Positions 5,621-11,206 of a DNA stretch of 21,413 bases are shown piece after piece. The notes beneath the pieces were generated by a model. The model was not told the DNA's origin and searched no databases. It was given only the letters and a program-made list of their open reading frames with translations. Within the stretch, counting starts at the first letter, position 1, and every line of letters starts with the position of its first letter. The DNA comes from a virus. Location of the stretch: the IMG/VR virus record IMGVR_UViG_3300034073_004006, positions 1 to 21,413 of that record, one strand, 5' to 3'. Both the position numbers and the translations under genes were made by a program.

Positions 5621-5881
5621 CTAGTTATATATCGGAATCTTCTGCTGTTGTGGCGGATAATCCCTCCATGAACCATCGGCGTGTTGGTAGTAAACTTTCT
5701 CGACGTTGGGGTCGTAGCACATCAAACAATACTGATACATAAATCGGGGAGGTTGAGGAGTTTCGGCAGTTTGGGAAACTTGAGAAGTATAAGGAATCTT
5801 TATCGTTCCGTTCTGATAATCACGAATTCCACCATAAATAAAACCACATACAGCCAGAATCACACCAATCCATTGTACCAT
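5621..5881 (-). CDS. single-pass membrane protein, 86 aa
   Basis: Residues 3-20 form a Gly-rich membrane helix (IGVILAVCGFIYGG). A Pro/Gln-rich linker, a C-L-M-C pair and an aromatic tail with HADGSWRDYPP follow. SD CGGAG lies 7 nt before the ATG; the sequence around the start resembles that of the 33-aa membrane peptide at 6317..6418. The promoter is weak or unusual (5929-5957). A GCCGA/TCGGC hairpin lies in the leader at about 5909-5922. Confidence 0.8.
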   Translation of the reverse strand: MVQWIGVILAVCGFIYGGIRDYQNGTIKIPYTSQVSQTAETPQPPRFMYQYCLMCYDPNVEKVYYQHADGSWRDYPPQQQKIPIYN

Positions 5882-5928
5882 GATAATACTCCGTTTGTTG
5901 GTTACTAGCCGATCCTTCGGCCATACTT

Positions 5929-5957
5929 AGTATATCGACCAATTCCACCCGCCACAA
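5929..5957 (-). promoter_or_regulatory. weak promoter candidate for 5621..5881
   Basis: -10 TATACT with a poor -35 (TTGTGG), 17-bp spacer. Confidence 0.4.
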
Positions 5958-6015
5958 TAGCAAAAATTCGCCCAAAAACATTTTCTTTGGCACGATATTT
6001 GCTCTCCTACACAAT

Positions 6016-6059
6016 CTGTCATTTTGGCAGAGCGGGTAGGGAGCCTGCCATAAAGGCAG
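6016..6059. repeat. paired palindrome copy 8
   Basis: CTGTCATTTTGGCAG and CTGCCATAAAGGCAG, 29 bp apart. A TTGGCAC-N5-TTGC arm ends 13 bp to its left. Confidence 0.93.
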
Positions 6060-6067
6060 GCTTGTTG

Positions 6068-6229
6068 TCAGGAGTCTTCGTTGTCTCCCCAATCTTCGTA
6101 CTCGTCATCTTCCCAATCATCTTCGTCAAACTCGTCATCTTCTTCAAAATCGGAAAAGTCTGGCTCGTCCGAATAACCAGTACCAAAATCAAACTCGTCC
6201 TCAAGCATCTCATCTTCATCACGAATCAT
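6068..6229 (-). CDS. highly acidic protein, 53 aa
   Basis: More than half of the residues from 18 on are Asp or Glu, spaced by aromatic residues (DFSDFEEDDEFDEDDWEDDE). This is the charge pattern of DNA-mimic or disordered inhibitor proteins; a DNA-mimic role is speculative. The start at 6229 follows SD AGGAG with 9 nt spacing. The leader between promoter and SD contains a copy of the GGCCGTCGCCGTTTGAGAC box (6244-6262). Palindrome copy 8 follows the stop. Confidence 0.8.
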   Translation of the reverse strand: MIRDEDEMLEDEFDFGTGYSDEPDFSDFEEDDEFDEDDWEDDEYEDWGDNEDS

Positions 6230-6243
6230 CTTAGTTTTCTCCT

Positions 6244-6262
6244 GTCTCAAACGGCGACGGCC
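6244..6262 (-). repeat. CGTTTGA box, minus orientation, in a 5' leader
   Basis: GTCTCAAACGGCGACGGCC on the plus strand, just upstream of the SD of 6068..6229. Confidence 0.75.
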
Positions 6263-6283
6263 TTGTGGCAGTCGTATAGGTGA

Positions 6284-6311
6284 AGTGTAACTGAAAAAAC
6301 CGAATTGTCAA
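6284..6311 (-). promoter_or_regulatory. promoter for 6068..6229
   Basis: TTGACA, 16 bp, TACACT. Confidence 0.85.
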
Positions 6312-6316
6312 GTGGT

Positions 6317-6418
6317 TTATTTTGGTGGCGAAATGAAGTCCATAAAGGTATAAACCAAACAAAATACAACAGTAATGAAACCGGCAGTATTGAAAGGGTT
6401 GTGGAAAATCCATTCCAT
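6317..6418 (-). CDS. 33-aa membrane peptide
   Basis: A short amphipathic start (MEWIFHNPFN) is followed by one membrane helix (AGFITVVFCLVYTFMDFI) and SPPK. SD CGGAG lies 9 nt before the ATG. A promoter-like pair (6420-6447) ends one base before the ATG, so a transcript from it would start inside the gene. Expression is therefore more likely by read-through from 6444..6656, whose stop is 25 bp upstream. Function unknown. Confidence 0.7.
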   Translation of the reverse strand: MEWIFHNPFNTAGFITVVFCLVYTFMDFISPPK

Positions 6419-6419
6419 G

Positions 6420-6447
6420 ATGATACACTCCGTTTTTGGTTTGTCAA
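6420..6447 (-). promoter_or_regulatory. promoter-like sequence overlapping a stop codon
   Basis: TTGACA, 16 bp, TATCAT. The TGA stop of 6444..6656 lies in the -35 box. Too close to the 6418 ATG to express it normally. Confidence 0.45.
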
Positions 6448-6656
6448 GTAGGCTCGTACATATAAAGGAAATCTTCAAGGCTCTTTTGTTTGATATTACG
6501 TTCACCTTCGATCATATAATATATAGTTGTACCCTTATCTAGTCGATTATGGTAATTTACCCAATTTTCAACACGAAGGATAGTACAATAGGCTTCACTT
6601 GCCAGGAGTCGCCAGCGTTTGCCTGATTCGAGATCGCTCTTTTTTGTGATTTTCAT
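6444..6656 (-). CDS. hypothetical protein, leaderless, 70 aa
   Basis: This basic, mixed alpha/beta protein has the core KRWRLLASEAYCTILRVEN. No family recognised. It has no SD; -10 TAGAAT (6663-6668) is followed by exactly six bases and ATG, as in the two other leaderless genes. It probably heads an operon with the 33-aa membrane peptide 6317..6418. Its TGA lies inside a TTGACA sequence. Confidence 0.83.
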   Translation of the reverse strand: MKITKKSDLESGKRWRLLASEAYCTILRVENWVNYHNRLDKGTTIYYMIEGERNIKQKSLEDFLYMYEPT

Positions 6657-6662
6657 AGTTTC

Positions 6663-6691
6663 ATTCTACCAATAGATATCGGCTATGTCAA
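6663..6691 (-). promoter_or_regulatory. promoter for 6444..6656 (leaderless)
   Basis: TTGACA, 17 bp with GCCGATA, TAGAAT, 6 nt to ATG. Confidence 0.9.
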
Positions 6692-6734
6692 GACCCAAAA
6701 TCTACAAAATCGCCCCAAGTTTCTCTCTGCTCAA

Positions 6735-6778
6735 CTGCCATTTTGGCATAGCCGGTAGGGAGCCTGCCAAATTGGCAG
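6735..6778. repeat. paired palindrome copy 9, 3' of the candidate RNA
   Basis: CTGCCATTTTGGCAT and CTGCCAAATTGGCAG, 29 bp apart. It follows an ORF-free unit exactly as other copies follow genes. Confidence 0.93.
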
Positions 6779-6780
6779 GA

Positions 6781-7142
6781 ATGTGCGGTCCCGCAAACTG
6801 GACGTTACCCAGGAACCGATCTAGCATGAGAGCCTAGGTCATCTAGTCGATGGCACGAATCGCCTTGCAGGAATAAGGTGGCAGAGTTTTCCAGGTCGCT
6901 CACTTTGTTGATCCTGCTCAGTTACAAGCGGCACGAAGCCTCACCTCGCTACCACAACGCTATGCCCTCGATGAAACCTAGCCGTGTTGTGCATGACGCA
7001 GGAGGGTCGCTACTCCACTCACAAACAAGCGTACCTTAGACTCCCATAGCCGGGGTGTCAACCGTCATCCTCTATAAGCGAGGCTTTTTCAGTATTCGAT
7101 ACGGGCTATCTTGTTTGGCTTGCGATAGATGGCTCTGCGTGT
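6781..7142 (-). ncRNA. candidate structured RNA, about 360 nt, unidentified
   Basis: This unit has a good promoter (7149-7176) and a downstream palindrome pair like the coding units, but no ORF of useful length and no SD. The minus-strand transcript can form several local helices by eye: GAC-a-CCC with GGG-a-GTC, CCTC with GAGG, CACAAC with GTTGTG enclosing GCTA with TAGC, CGAT with ATCG, GTCC with GGAC. AGAGCC near the 5' end could pair with GGCTCT near the 3' end. It does not show the landmarks of tmRNA, RNase P RNA, tRNA or 6S RNA that I know. A decayed gene is the main alternative. Confidence 0.55.
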
Positions 7143-7148
7143 TTCGTG

Positions 7149-7176
7149 ATTGTATCAGACTATGATTGATTGTCAA
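7149..7176 (-). promoter_or_regulatory. promoter for the candidate RNA
   Basis: TTGACA, 16 bp, TACAAT; predicted start near 7142. Confidence 0.88.
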
Positions 7177-7180
7177 GTGT

Positions 7181-7322
7181 ATTGGGCCGATAAGGTTTCC
7201 GCGAATTAACGCACCCAATATTTTTACGTCACTCGGCCTAGATGACAACCAACTTTTTGCTCAGATGGCAGGTTGCTTCTGCCGTGATGCTTGAATTTTC
7301 TGGAAGCTACTCGGTTGGATAT
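7181..7322 (-). other. transcribed ORF-free stretch (possible second small RNA or gene remnant)
   Basis: It lies downstream of a good promoter (7329-7356). There is no minus-strand ORF with an SD. Possible helices: GGCCGA with TCGGCC, GGCAG with CTGCC, CAACC with GGTTG. No palindrome pair separates it from the next promoter, so both promoters may serve the RNA at 6781..7142. The whole gap 6657-7480 has no protein gene I can support. Confidence 0.35.
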
Positions 7323-7328
7323 AGCATC

Positions 7329-7356
7329 ATTCTACACTCAGTATCGGTCATGTCAA
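7329..7356 (-). promoter_or_regulatory. promoter upstream of ORF-free stretch
   Basis: TTGACA, 16 bp with CCGATAC, TAGAAT. Confidence 0.87.
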
Positions 7357-7411
7357 GGGGTTGGCTTGAAAAAATTTTTTGTGTGCAAATCCTGTGCCAA
7401 ACTAAATTTGT

Positions 7412-7455
7412 CTGCCGTTTTGGCAGTCGGGGTGGCGGCTCTGCCATTTTGGCAG
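7412..7455. repeat. paired palindrome copy 10
   Basis: CTGCCGTTTTGGCAG and CTGCCATTTTGGCAG, 29 bp apart, 25 bp past the stop of 7481..7867. Confidence 0.95.
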
Positions 7456-7480
7456 ATACCCTTTTTTTAGGCAGCGGTGC

Positions 7481-7867
7481 CTAGTTTCTGAACGGACTCA
7501 CTTCGTGGCCGCTTGCTCCGATTGCGGCGTATTGCTCGCAAAGGGCGTCGATTCGCTCCTTGCTTCCGGGTTTGCCAACTACGACGATCATAAGGTCGTC
7601 ACAAGCCGGGTTATACTTCTTGTCGTGTTTGAATCGACTCACCCGCTTCTTGCGGCGACGACCCGCAAACTTCAGGAGCTTTTCGCAGACGGCGTAACGC
7701 TGGCCCTTGATCGTGTCGAACAGTCCTGTGCCAAAAACGTACTGCTCATCTTCGATCATTTGCTCGTCGGCCACAGCAACGAGTGACGGGATGGCGATTC
7801 CCTCAAAAAAGGACTCGGCCATCTCTCGGAGTTCTCGCTTGATTCGCTTGGTGATTTCGCTGGACAT
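7481..7867 (-). CDS. hypothetical protein, shares C-terminal domain with 14520..14942
   Basis: This 128-aa protein has a helical charged N-terminal half, a basic stretch (GRRRKKRVSRFKHDKK) and then a C-terminal block YNPA-x2-D-x-MIV-x-VG-x-PGS-x-ER-x-DAL-x2-QYAAI that ends in VSPFR. The block is nearly the same in 14520..14942, while the N-terminal halves differ, so these are paralogs with a conserved tail domain. The start at 7867 follows SD CCAGGA. Promoter at 7896-7924. I do not recognise the family. Confidence 0.86.
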   Translation of the reverse strand: MSSEITKRIKRELREMAESFFEGIAIPSLVAVADEQMIEDEQYVFGTGLFDTIKGQRYAVCEKLLKFAGRRRKKRVSRFKHDKKYNPACDDLMIVVVGKPGSKERIDALCEQYAAIGASGHEVSPFRN

Positions 7868-7895
7868 GGTGGGGTTCCTGGGGGTTGTGAGATGA

Positions 7896-7924
7896 AGTGT
7901 ACCAGACTTGTCCAGACTTGTCAA
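7896..7924 (-). promoter_or_regulatory. promoter for 7481..7867
   Basis: TTGACA, 17 bp, TACACT; the -35 directly follows the TAG of 7925..8128. CAGACTTGTC is repeated in tandem within it. Confidence 0.85.
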
Positions 7925-8128
7925 CTACCGAATCCAGTCCGCATAGACGTGTTCGGCAGTATACCGATTGAACGGGCAGCCGCAATCGCAATCTTCCCAT
8001 TCGTTTTCAATTCGCACGATGCCGCTGTTGTGACACTCGCCACAAATAGGCTCACAGTGTTCACCGCATCGTGAACAAATGTCCTCGTGAACGACCGGAG
8101 CATCACAGCAATCAGAGAGATTCGACAT
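7925..8128 (-). CDS. Cys-rich double zinc-site protein, 67 aa
   Basis: Ten Cys lie in a 45-residue span: C7, C8, C18-x2-C21, C25, C29-x2-C32, C47-x-C49-x-C51. CSRCGEHC looks like a zinc ribbon, and CGECHNSG with CDCGCP resembles half of a DnaJ-type CxxCxGxG zinc centre. It probably binds two metals. The start at 8128 follows SD AAAGGA with 11 nt spacing. The TAG stop directly touches the next promoter's TTGACA. Specific role unknown. Confidence 0.86.
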   Translation of the reverse strand: MSNLSDCCDAPVVHEDICSRCGEHCEPICGECHNSGIVRIENEWEDCDCGCPFNRYTAEHVYADWIR

Positions 8129-8156
8129 TGTTTGGGTTCCTTTGGGGTATGTTGTG

Positions 8157-8185
8157 ATTCTATCATTAGGTATCGGCTTTGTCAA
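8157..8185 (-). promoter_or_regulatory. promoter for 7925..8128
   Basis: TTGACA, 17 bp containing CCGATACC, TAGAAT. Confidence 0.9.
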
Positions 8186-8255
8186 GCGGAAAAATTGAGT
8201 CTGTTTCGGAAAAGTTTTTGGGCGATTGGCACAGGTTTTGCTCTAGCGGCACCAT

Positions 8256-8299
8256 CTGCCATTTTGGCAGTCGCCCTAGCCAAGCTGCCAATATGGCAG
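8256..8299. repeat. paired palindrome copy 11
   Basis: CTGCCATTTTGGCAG and CTGCCAATATGGCAG, 29 bp apart. TTGGCAC-N5-TTGC ends 14 bp to the left. Confidence 0.95.
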
Positions 8300-8303
8300 T
8301 CTT

Positions 8304-8342
8304 GCTGGCTATACCCATTTGGCCGAGCCGATTGGATCGGCT
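8304..8342. repeat. GGCTATA / AGCCGAT hairpin block, copy 1
   Basis: GCTGGCTATA, a variable middle, then AGCCGATTGGATCGGCT with an AGCCGA/TCGGCT stem. Starts 5 bp after palindrome copy 11. Confidence 0.8.
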
Positions 8343-8367
8343 GAAACTGACAGTATGGCATGCTTTT

Positions 8368-8559
8368 TCAGAAGCGACGACTCGGATCGGTTACATTTTG
8401 TGTCACTTTCACTTGTTGAATGTCGATAACCTCGTGCTTTGTTTGCAGCAATCGCTTCAGAGCGTCAATATGAACGCCATTCAGAGATCGAACAGTTACA
8501 ACAAAGGTTTGCGTCACATTGTCAAGCATCACACAAACGCAGTCGCCATCTCGTGCCAT
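8368..8559 (-). CDS. small hypothetical protein, 63 aa
   Basis: Beta-rich N-terminal half (CVCVMLDNVTQTFVVTVRSL) followed by a helix (HIDALKRLLQTKHEVI) and another strand, suggesting a small alpha/beta fold. The start at 8559 follows SD AAAAGGA; an in-frame start nearer the promoter lacks an SD. Promoter at 8592-8620 with the CCGATACC spacer. No family recognised. Confidence 0.84.
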   Translation of the reverse strand: MARDGDCVCVMLDNVTQTFVVTVRSLNGVHIDALKRLLQTKHEVIDIQQVKVTQNVTDPSRRF

Positions 8560-8591
8560 TGTTAGTTTCCTTTTCTTTTTGGGTATGCCTG

Positions 8592-8620
8592 AGTCTACCA
8601 TTAGGTATCGGCTTTGTCAA
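8592..8620 (-). promoter_or_regulatory. promoter for 8368..8559
   Basis: TTGACA, 17 bp containing CCGATACC, TAGACT. Confidence 0.9.
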
Positions 8621-8644
8621 TACCAGAAATTGAGGAATTATTAG

Positions 8645-8688
8645 CTGTCAAATTGGCAGATCGCGTAGGGAAGCTGCCAAAATGGCGG
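8645..8688. repeat. paired palindrome copy 12
   Basis: CTGTCAAATTGGCAG and CTGCCAAAATGGCGG, 29 bp apart. Confidence 0.93.
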
Positions 8689-8718
8689 ATTTCTCCACCA
8701 CTTGGCAACCCACCCTTC

Positions 8719-9189
8719 TTAGAGCGACATGAATTTTTCGTGAGAAATTGCCAAAACCTTATATTCCTCAAAGGAACGCGGGAAAAAGTCTCGCTCAAGA
8801 CGCTTCTTGCTGACGATTTTCACATTGATACCATGAGGAGCGATCCCGACCAGCACAATCGTATCGAAACAGTCAAGGCCGACATGCTGAAACCTGTAGT
8901 AAAGTTTATTTCCAGCAAATGTGGCGAGAGCCGATTTGATTTCGACCCGCTTGCCGTTCACCAAAAGGTCAAACGTGAAATTCTTACCGAACACCTGTAC
9001 TGCACGACCCTTTTGCTCGAAGTAATGACGAATCATACGCTCCACAGCATTGCCGCGTGGATTGCCCTTCATCCTCGAAAGACGCCACGCAAGATAGTGC
9101 TTTTTGGGCGAAAACTTTGGCTTCGCCTTTTTCACACTATTCATTTCCAAAACTGCCAGATCAAACGAACTCTGATTGATAGTAGCCAT
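8719..9189 (-). CDS. PD-(D/E)XK-like nuclease, 156 aa
   Basis: The core matches the restriction-nuclease fold pattern: helix with E50 (GNAVERMIRHYFEQKG), strand with D74 (FTFDLLV), turn, then E83-x-K85 (KRVEIKSA), and later a hydrophobic strand (DTIVLVGIAPHG). D-x8-E-x-K is the catalytic signature of PD-(D/E)XK enzymes, which cut DNA with metal ions. The start ATG at 9189 follows SD GAGGA with 8 nt spacing. It is the one evident enzyme in the array; it could degrade host DNA or process phage DNA. It could also be an inactive or structure-specific member. Confidence 0.8.
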   Translation of the reverse strand: MATINQSSFDLAVLEMNSVKKAKPKFSPKKHYLAWRLSRMKGNPRGNAVERMIRHYFEQKGRAVQVFGKNFTFDLLVNGKRVEIKSALATFAGNKLYYRFQHVGLDCFDTIVLVGIAPHGINVKIVSKKRLERDFFPRSFEEYKVLAISHEKFMSL

Positions 9190-9234
9190 CAAAAAATTCC
9201 TCAGAAGGGTAAGGGTTCCAAATCACATGAATGA

Positions 9235-9262
9235 ATTATACGACAAAATTTCCTCGTGTCAA
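9235..9262 (-). promoter_or_regulatory. promoter for 8719..9189
   Basis: Consensus TTGACA, 16 bp, TATAAT. Confidence 0.9.
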
Positions 9263-9305
9263 TAGGCTCATATTGAAAATCGCCCAAATTCCTTCTCTGC
9301 ATAAT

Positions 9306-9349
9306 CTGTCATTTTGGCAGAAAGGGTACTTGGCCTGCCAGAATGGCAG
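9306..9349. repeat. paired palindrome copy 13
   Basis: CTGTCATTTTGGCAG and CTGCCAGAATGGCAG, 29 bp apart, 56 bp past the stop of 9406..9720. Confidence 0.95.
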
Positions 9350-9405
9350 GGAGAGCAGAGCGAAAACCAACCCCTTAGCCTCGCCCTGCTCTCGACCCGC
9401 AACCC

Positions 9406-9720
9406 TCACCACACCAACAACATCCCGTTTTGGAATTCGACATCACGACCGTTTTCACGGGTGAACCATGTGAAGTTACGTTGCCAGACGGAAAATGGCG
9501 TAAACTGATTGAGTCGCCGCTTTGTGGTCACGGTCTGGTATCCACCATTATTCAAAACGAAAGAACCAGACGGGAAAGCCCGAATGATATGGGTCTTGTG
9601 AAAAGTGACGGTTATCATACCTGTCACTGGGTCGATTTCACCCCACGTATTACCAGCAATCTTGCGACGGCTCTTGTTGTTCTTGCCACGAATCAGAGAG
9701 TGAAGTTCAGCGTATGTCAT
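9406..9720 (-). CDS. widespread phage hypothetical (NGGYQTVTTKRRLNQF family)
   Basis: This 104-aa protein has an N-terminal IRGKNNKSRRKIAGNTW segment, a beta-rich middle (ITVTFHKTHIIRAFPSGSFVLN), then GGYQTVTTKRRLNQF. The order 'RKI-x2-NT ... H-x-T-x-I ... LN-x-GG(W/Y)-x-T-x-TTK-x-R-x-N-x-F' is one I remember from small proteins of many phages and plasmids, without known function. SD AAAGGA lies 11 nt before the ATG. Promoter at 9750-9777. Confidence 0.88.
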   Translation of the reverse strand: MTYAELHSLIRGKNNKSRRKIAGNTWGEIDPVTGMITVTFHKTHIIRAFPSGSFVLNNGGYQTVTTKRRLNQFTPFSVWQRNFTWFTRENGRDVEFQNGMLLVW

Positions 9721-9749
9721 TTTCGGGTTTCCTTTTGGGTTATGTTTCG

Positions 9750-9777
9750 ATTATATCATGGGCAGATTTTTTGTCAA
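9750..9777 (-). promoter_or_regulatory. promoter for 9406..9720, contains a stop codon
   Basis: Consensus TTGACA, 16 bp, TATAAT. The TGA at 9774-9776 inside the -35 box ends the gene 9774..10010. Confidence 0.9.
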
Positions 9778-10010
9778 GCCCTAAGTGGTGCCAGATTTTT
9801 GATTTTTTCCAGAACCTCGGCAACTCCCGCGAAGTCCAGCCAGCCGATTACGTCATTGGTGACCGGCGTAGTGTAGCAGAGTTCGCCATTACTATCCAAG
9901 ACAGCAACTTCAAACAGTCCTTTTTCTCCACCATACGAATTCGGCCCACTAACAATACTAGCACCATAGCCGTTATCAAACTCTACAACTTTCCGATATT
10001 TACCAGACAT
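9774..10010 (-). CDS. widespread phage hypothetical (FDNGYGASIV family)
   Basis: This 78-aa protein has the motif FDNGYGASIVSGPNSYGGEK, then a strand (LFEVAVLDSNGELCYTTPV) and DVIGWLDFAGVAEVLEKI. The sequence NGYGAS-V...SYGG...GL-E-AVL...Y-TP-T-DVIG is a pattern I know from small uncharacterised phage proteins. The start at 10010 follows SD AAAGGA; upstream in-frame codons run through the promoter and a palindrome. It ends ...LRA with its TGA inside the next promoter's TTGACA. Confidence 0.88.
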   Translation of the reverse strand: MSGKYRKVVEFDNGYGASIVSGPNSYGGEKGLFEVAVLDSNGELCYTTPVTNDVIGWLDFAGVAEVLEKIKNLAPLRA

Positions 10011-10036
10011 GATTGATTCCTTTGAGTTATGCACTG

Positions 10037-10064
10037 ATGATACCATATATAATCGACCTGTCAA
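10037..10064 (-). promoter_or_regulatory. promoter for 9774..10010
   Basis: TTGACA, 16 bp, TATCAT. Confidence 0.83.
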
Positions 10065-10135
10065 TGGGTCAAAATCCACAAAATAATTTTTCGCCCAATT
10101 ACAATCTCTGGTATGATATTTGCTCTCCTGCAAAA

Positions 10136-10179
10136 CTGCCAAATTGACAGAAACCGTACCCCGCCTGCCAAAATGGCAG
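10136..10179. repeat. paired palindrome copy 14
   Basis: CTGCCAAATTGACAG and CTGCCAAAATGGCAG, 29 bp apart. It and its flanks match copy 17 closely, including the linker AAACCGTACCCCGC. Confidence 0.94.
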
Positions 10180-10230
10180 TCGGCTTCCAGCCAGGGCGGA
10201 CGCACCCATTACGCCCGCCCCGGCTTTCCG

Positions 10231-10395
10231 TCACTCGAACCAAGCTGGTTCCGGGTAGATTTCGTCGATGATTTCGTCGAGAATTCCCGCGATTTCCGCG
10301 AATTCCATCGGGTGAAGGTCTGAATCGGCTGGGGATTCGCACTCGCAGCAGGCGAGTTCAGCGTTCACGGCGTCAAGATCAATAACAGCGTTCAT
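10231..10395 (-). CDS. acidic small protein, 54 aa
   Basis: This acidic helical sequence has a CCECES Cys patch in the middle and a C-terminal EIAGILDEIIDEIYPEPAWF helix. The start at 10395 follows SD CAGGA. Promoter at 10428-10456 with a CCGATACC spacer. A GGGCGG/CCGCCC inverted repeat lies between its stop and palindrome copy 14. No family recognised. Confidence 0.82.
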   Translation of the reverse strand: MNAVIDLDAVNAELACCECESPADSDLHPMEFAEIAGILDEIIDEIYPEPAWFE

Positions 10396-10427
10396 CGTAT
10401 AATTCCTGGGGTGGTGATGATGCGTCA

Positions 10428-10456
10428 GTTGTACCATTAGGTATCGGTCCTGTCAA
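10428..10456 (-). promoter_or_regulatory. promoter for 10231..10395
   Basis: TTGACA, 17 bp with CCGATACC, TACAAC. Confidence 0.83.
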
Positions 10457-10477
10457 TGGAAGGAATTGAGAAAATCT

Positions 10478-10496
10478 ATCTCAAACGGCGATGGCC
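10478..10496 (-). repeat. CGTTTGA box, minus orientation
   Basis: ATCTCAAACGGCGATGGCC; same arrangement as 5045-5063. Confidence 0.7.
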
Positions 10497-10513
10497 TTTG
10501 GCATAGCATTTGC

Positions 10514-10532
10514 GATACTTTCCCAAAGTATC
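10514..10532. repeat. GATACTTTCCCAAAGTATC hairpin, copy 2
   Basis: Identical to 5081-5099 and also touching the following palindrome pair. Confidence 0.85.
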
Positions 10533-10575
10533 TGTCAAAATGGCAGCCCCGGTGGCGAGCCTGCCAAAATGGCAG
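10532..10575. repeat. paired palindrome copy 15
   Basis: CTGTCAAAATGGCAG and CTGCCAAAATGGCAG, 29 bp apart. Confidence 0.95.
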
Positions 10576-10620
10576 GCAGCTCATCTTGTGAGCAGTTGCT
10601 GCCTCATTGGCGGGCAGAGC

Positions 10621-10794
10621 TTACCAACCGTTTCGGCGGCACTCTTCGTCCCATGCACGATCCTCTTCCCGTTGCCAATCGGTGACGGCGGGGCCACCGT
10701 TCCACCAAGCATCTTTCGCTCGATCATAACCATCATCGGTGTTGTCGCAGTCGAAGTCGTCGTCGTAATCGCGGGTAGGGTCAGGATGGCTCAT
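10621..10794 (-). CDS. acidic Trp-rich small protein, 57 aa
   Basis: The N-terminus is Asp-rich (DYDDDFDCDNTDD), then a Trp-containing helix (YDRAKDAWWNGG) and an amphipathic W/E/R segment. This layout of an acidic start plus 'A-x-D-A-W' recurs in small phage proteins, but I cannot name the family. SD AAAGGA lies 9 nt before the ATG; promoter at 10824-10852. Palindrome copy 15 follows the stop. Confidence 0.82.
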   Translation of the reverse strand: MSHPDPTRDYDDDFDCDNTDDGYDRAKDAWWNGGPAVTDWQREEDRAWDEECRRNGW

Positions 10795-10823
10795 GGTTGG
10801 GTTTCCTTTGGGTTGATGGATGA

Positions 10824-10852
10824 AGTGTAACAGATTGGAGGCAGATTGTCAA
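10824..10852 (-). promoter_or_regulatory. promoter for 10621..10794, contains a stop codon
   Basis: TTGACA, 17 bp, TACACT. The TGA at 10849-10851 ends 10849..11058. Confidence 0.87.
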
Positions 10853-11058
10853 GCGAACGATCCGGTTTTTTGTCGCAGGGCGATGAGCATATCGCTCGCC
10901 GCCATCGAGGCCATGTGAGCTTTGTTCCACGCGGTAAAAGCCTTTTTGAATTCGCGGCTTTCCTTCTGGCCGATTTTCGCACGAAGACTTTCCATCTTGC
11001 GATACAATTCGCTTGAGTGGTTGTGAAGGGCAGAGCAGAGTTCGTTTGCACTAATCAT
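10849..11058 (-). CDS. helical hypothetical protein, 69 aa
   Basis: Predicted to be two or three helices (ELYRKMESLRAKIGQKESRE, then AFTAWNKAHMASMAASDMLI), with coiled-coil character. SD AAAGGA lies 9 nt before the ATG and the promoter has a CCGATACC spacer (11088-11116). It ends ...GSFA with TGA inside the TTGACA of the next promoter. No family recognised. Confidence 0.85.
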   Translation of the reverse strand: MISANELCSALHNHSSELYRKMESLRAKIGQKESREFKKAFTAWNKAHMASMAASDMLIALRQKTGSFA

Positions 11059-11087
11059 GGTTGAGTTTCCTTTGGGGTTATGTCATC

Positions 11088-11116
11088 ATTCTACTGTATG
11101 GTATCGGCATTGTCAA
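11088..11116 (-). promoter_or_regulatory. promoter for 10849..11058
   Basis: TTGACA, 17 bp with CCGATACC, TAGAAT. Confidence 0.9.
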
Positions 11117-11148
11117 GCGGAAAAATCAAGACAAAATTCTTGGGCGAA

Positions 11149-11186
11149 CGGCATACCGTTTGCTATATAGCAATTGCTGTGCCAAA
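11149..11186. repeat. TGGCA-TTGC inverted repeat
   Basis: CGGCAT-N5-TTGC, then GCAA-N5-GTGCC: facing arms with the perfect core TTGCTATATAGCAA. Confidence 0.7.
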
Positions 11187-11191
11187 AGCCT

Positions 11192-11206
11192 GTTGGCGTT
11201 TGAAAC
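11192..11206 (+). repeat. CGTTTGA box, plus orientation
   Basis: GTTGGCGTTTGAAAC abutting palindrome copy 16. Confidence 0.7.

Noticed and set aside
6781-7322. tRNA, tmRNA or RNase P RNA in the gene-free region
   Set aside because: No GGTTCNANNCC T-arm, CCA end, tmRNA alanine-tag ORF or RNase P conserved cores could be found by eye on either strand.
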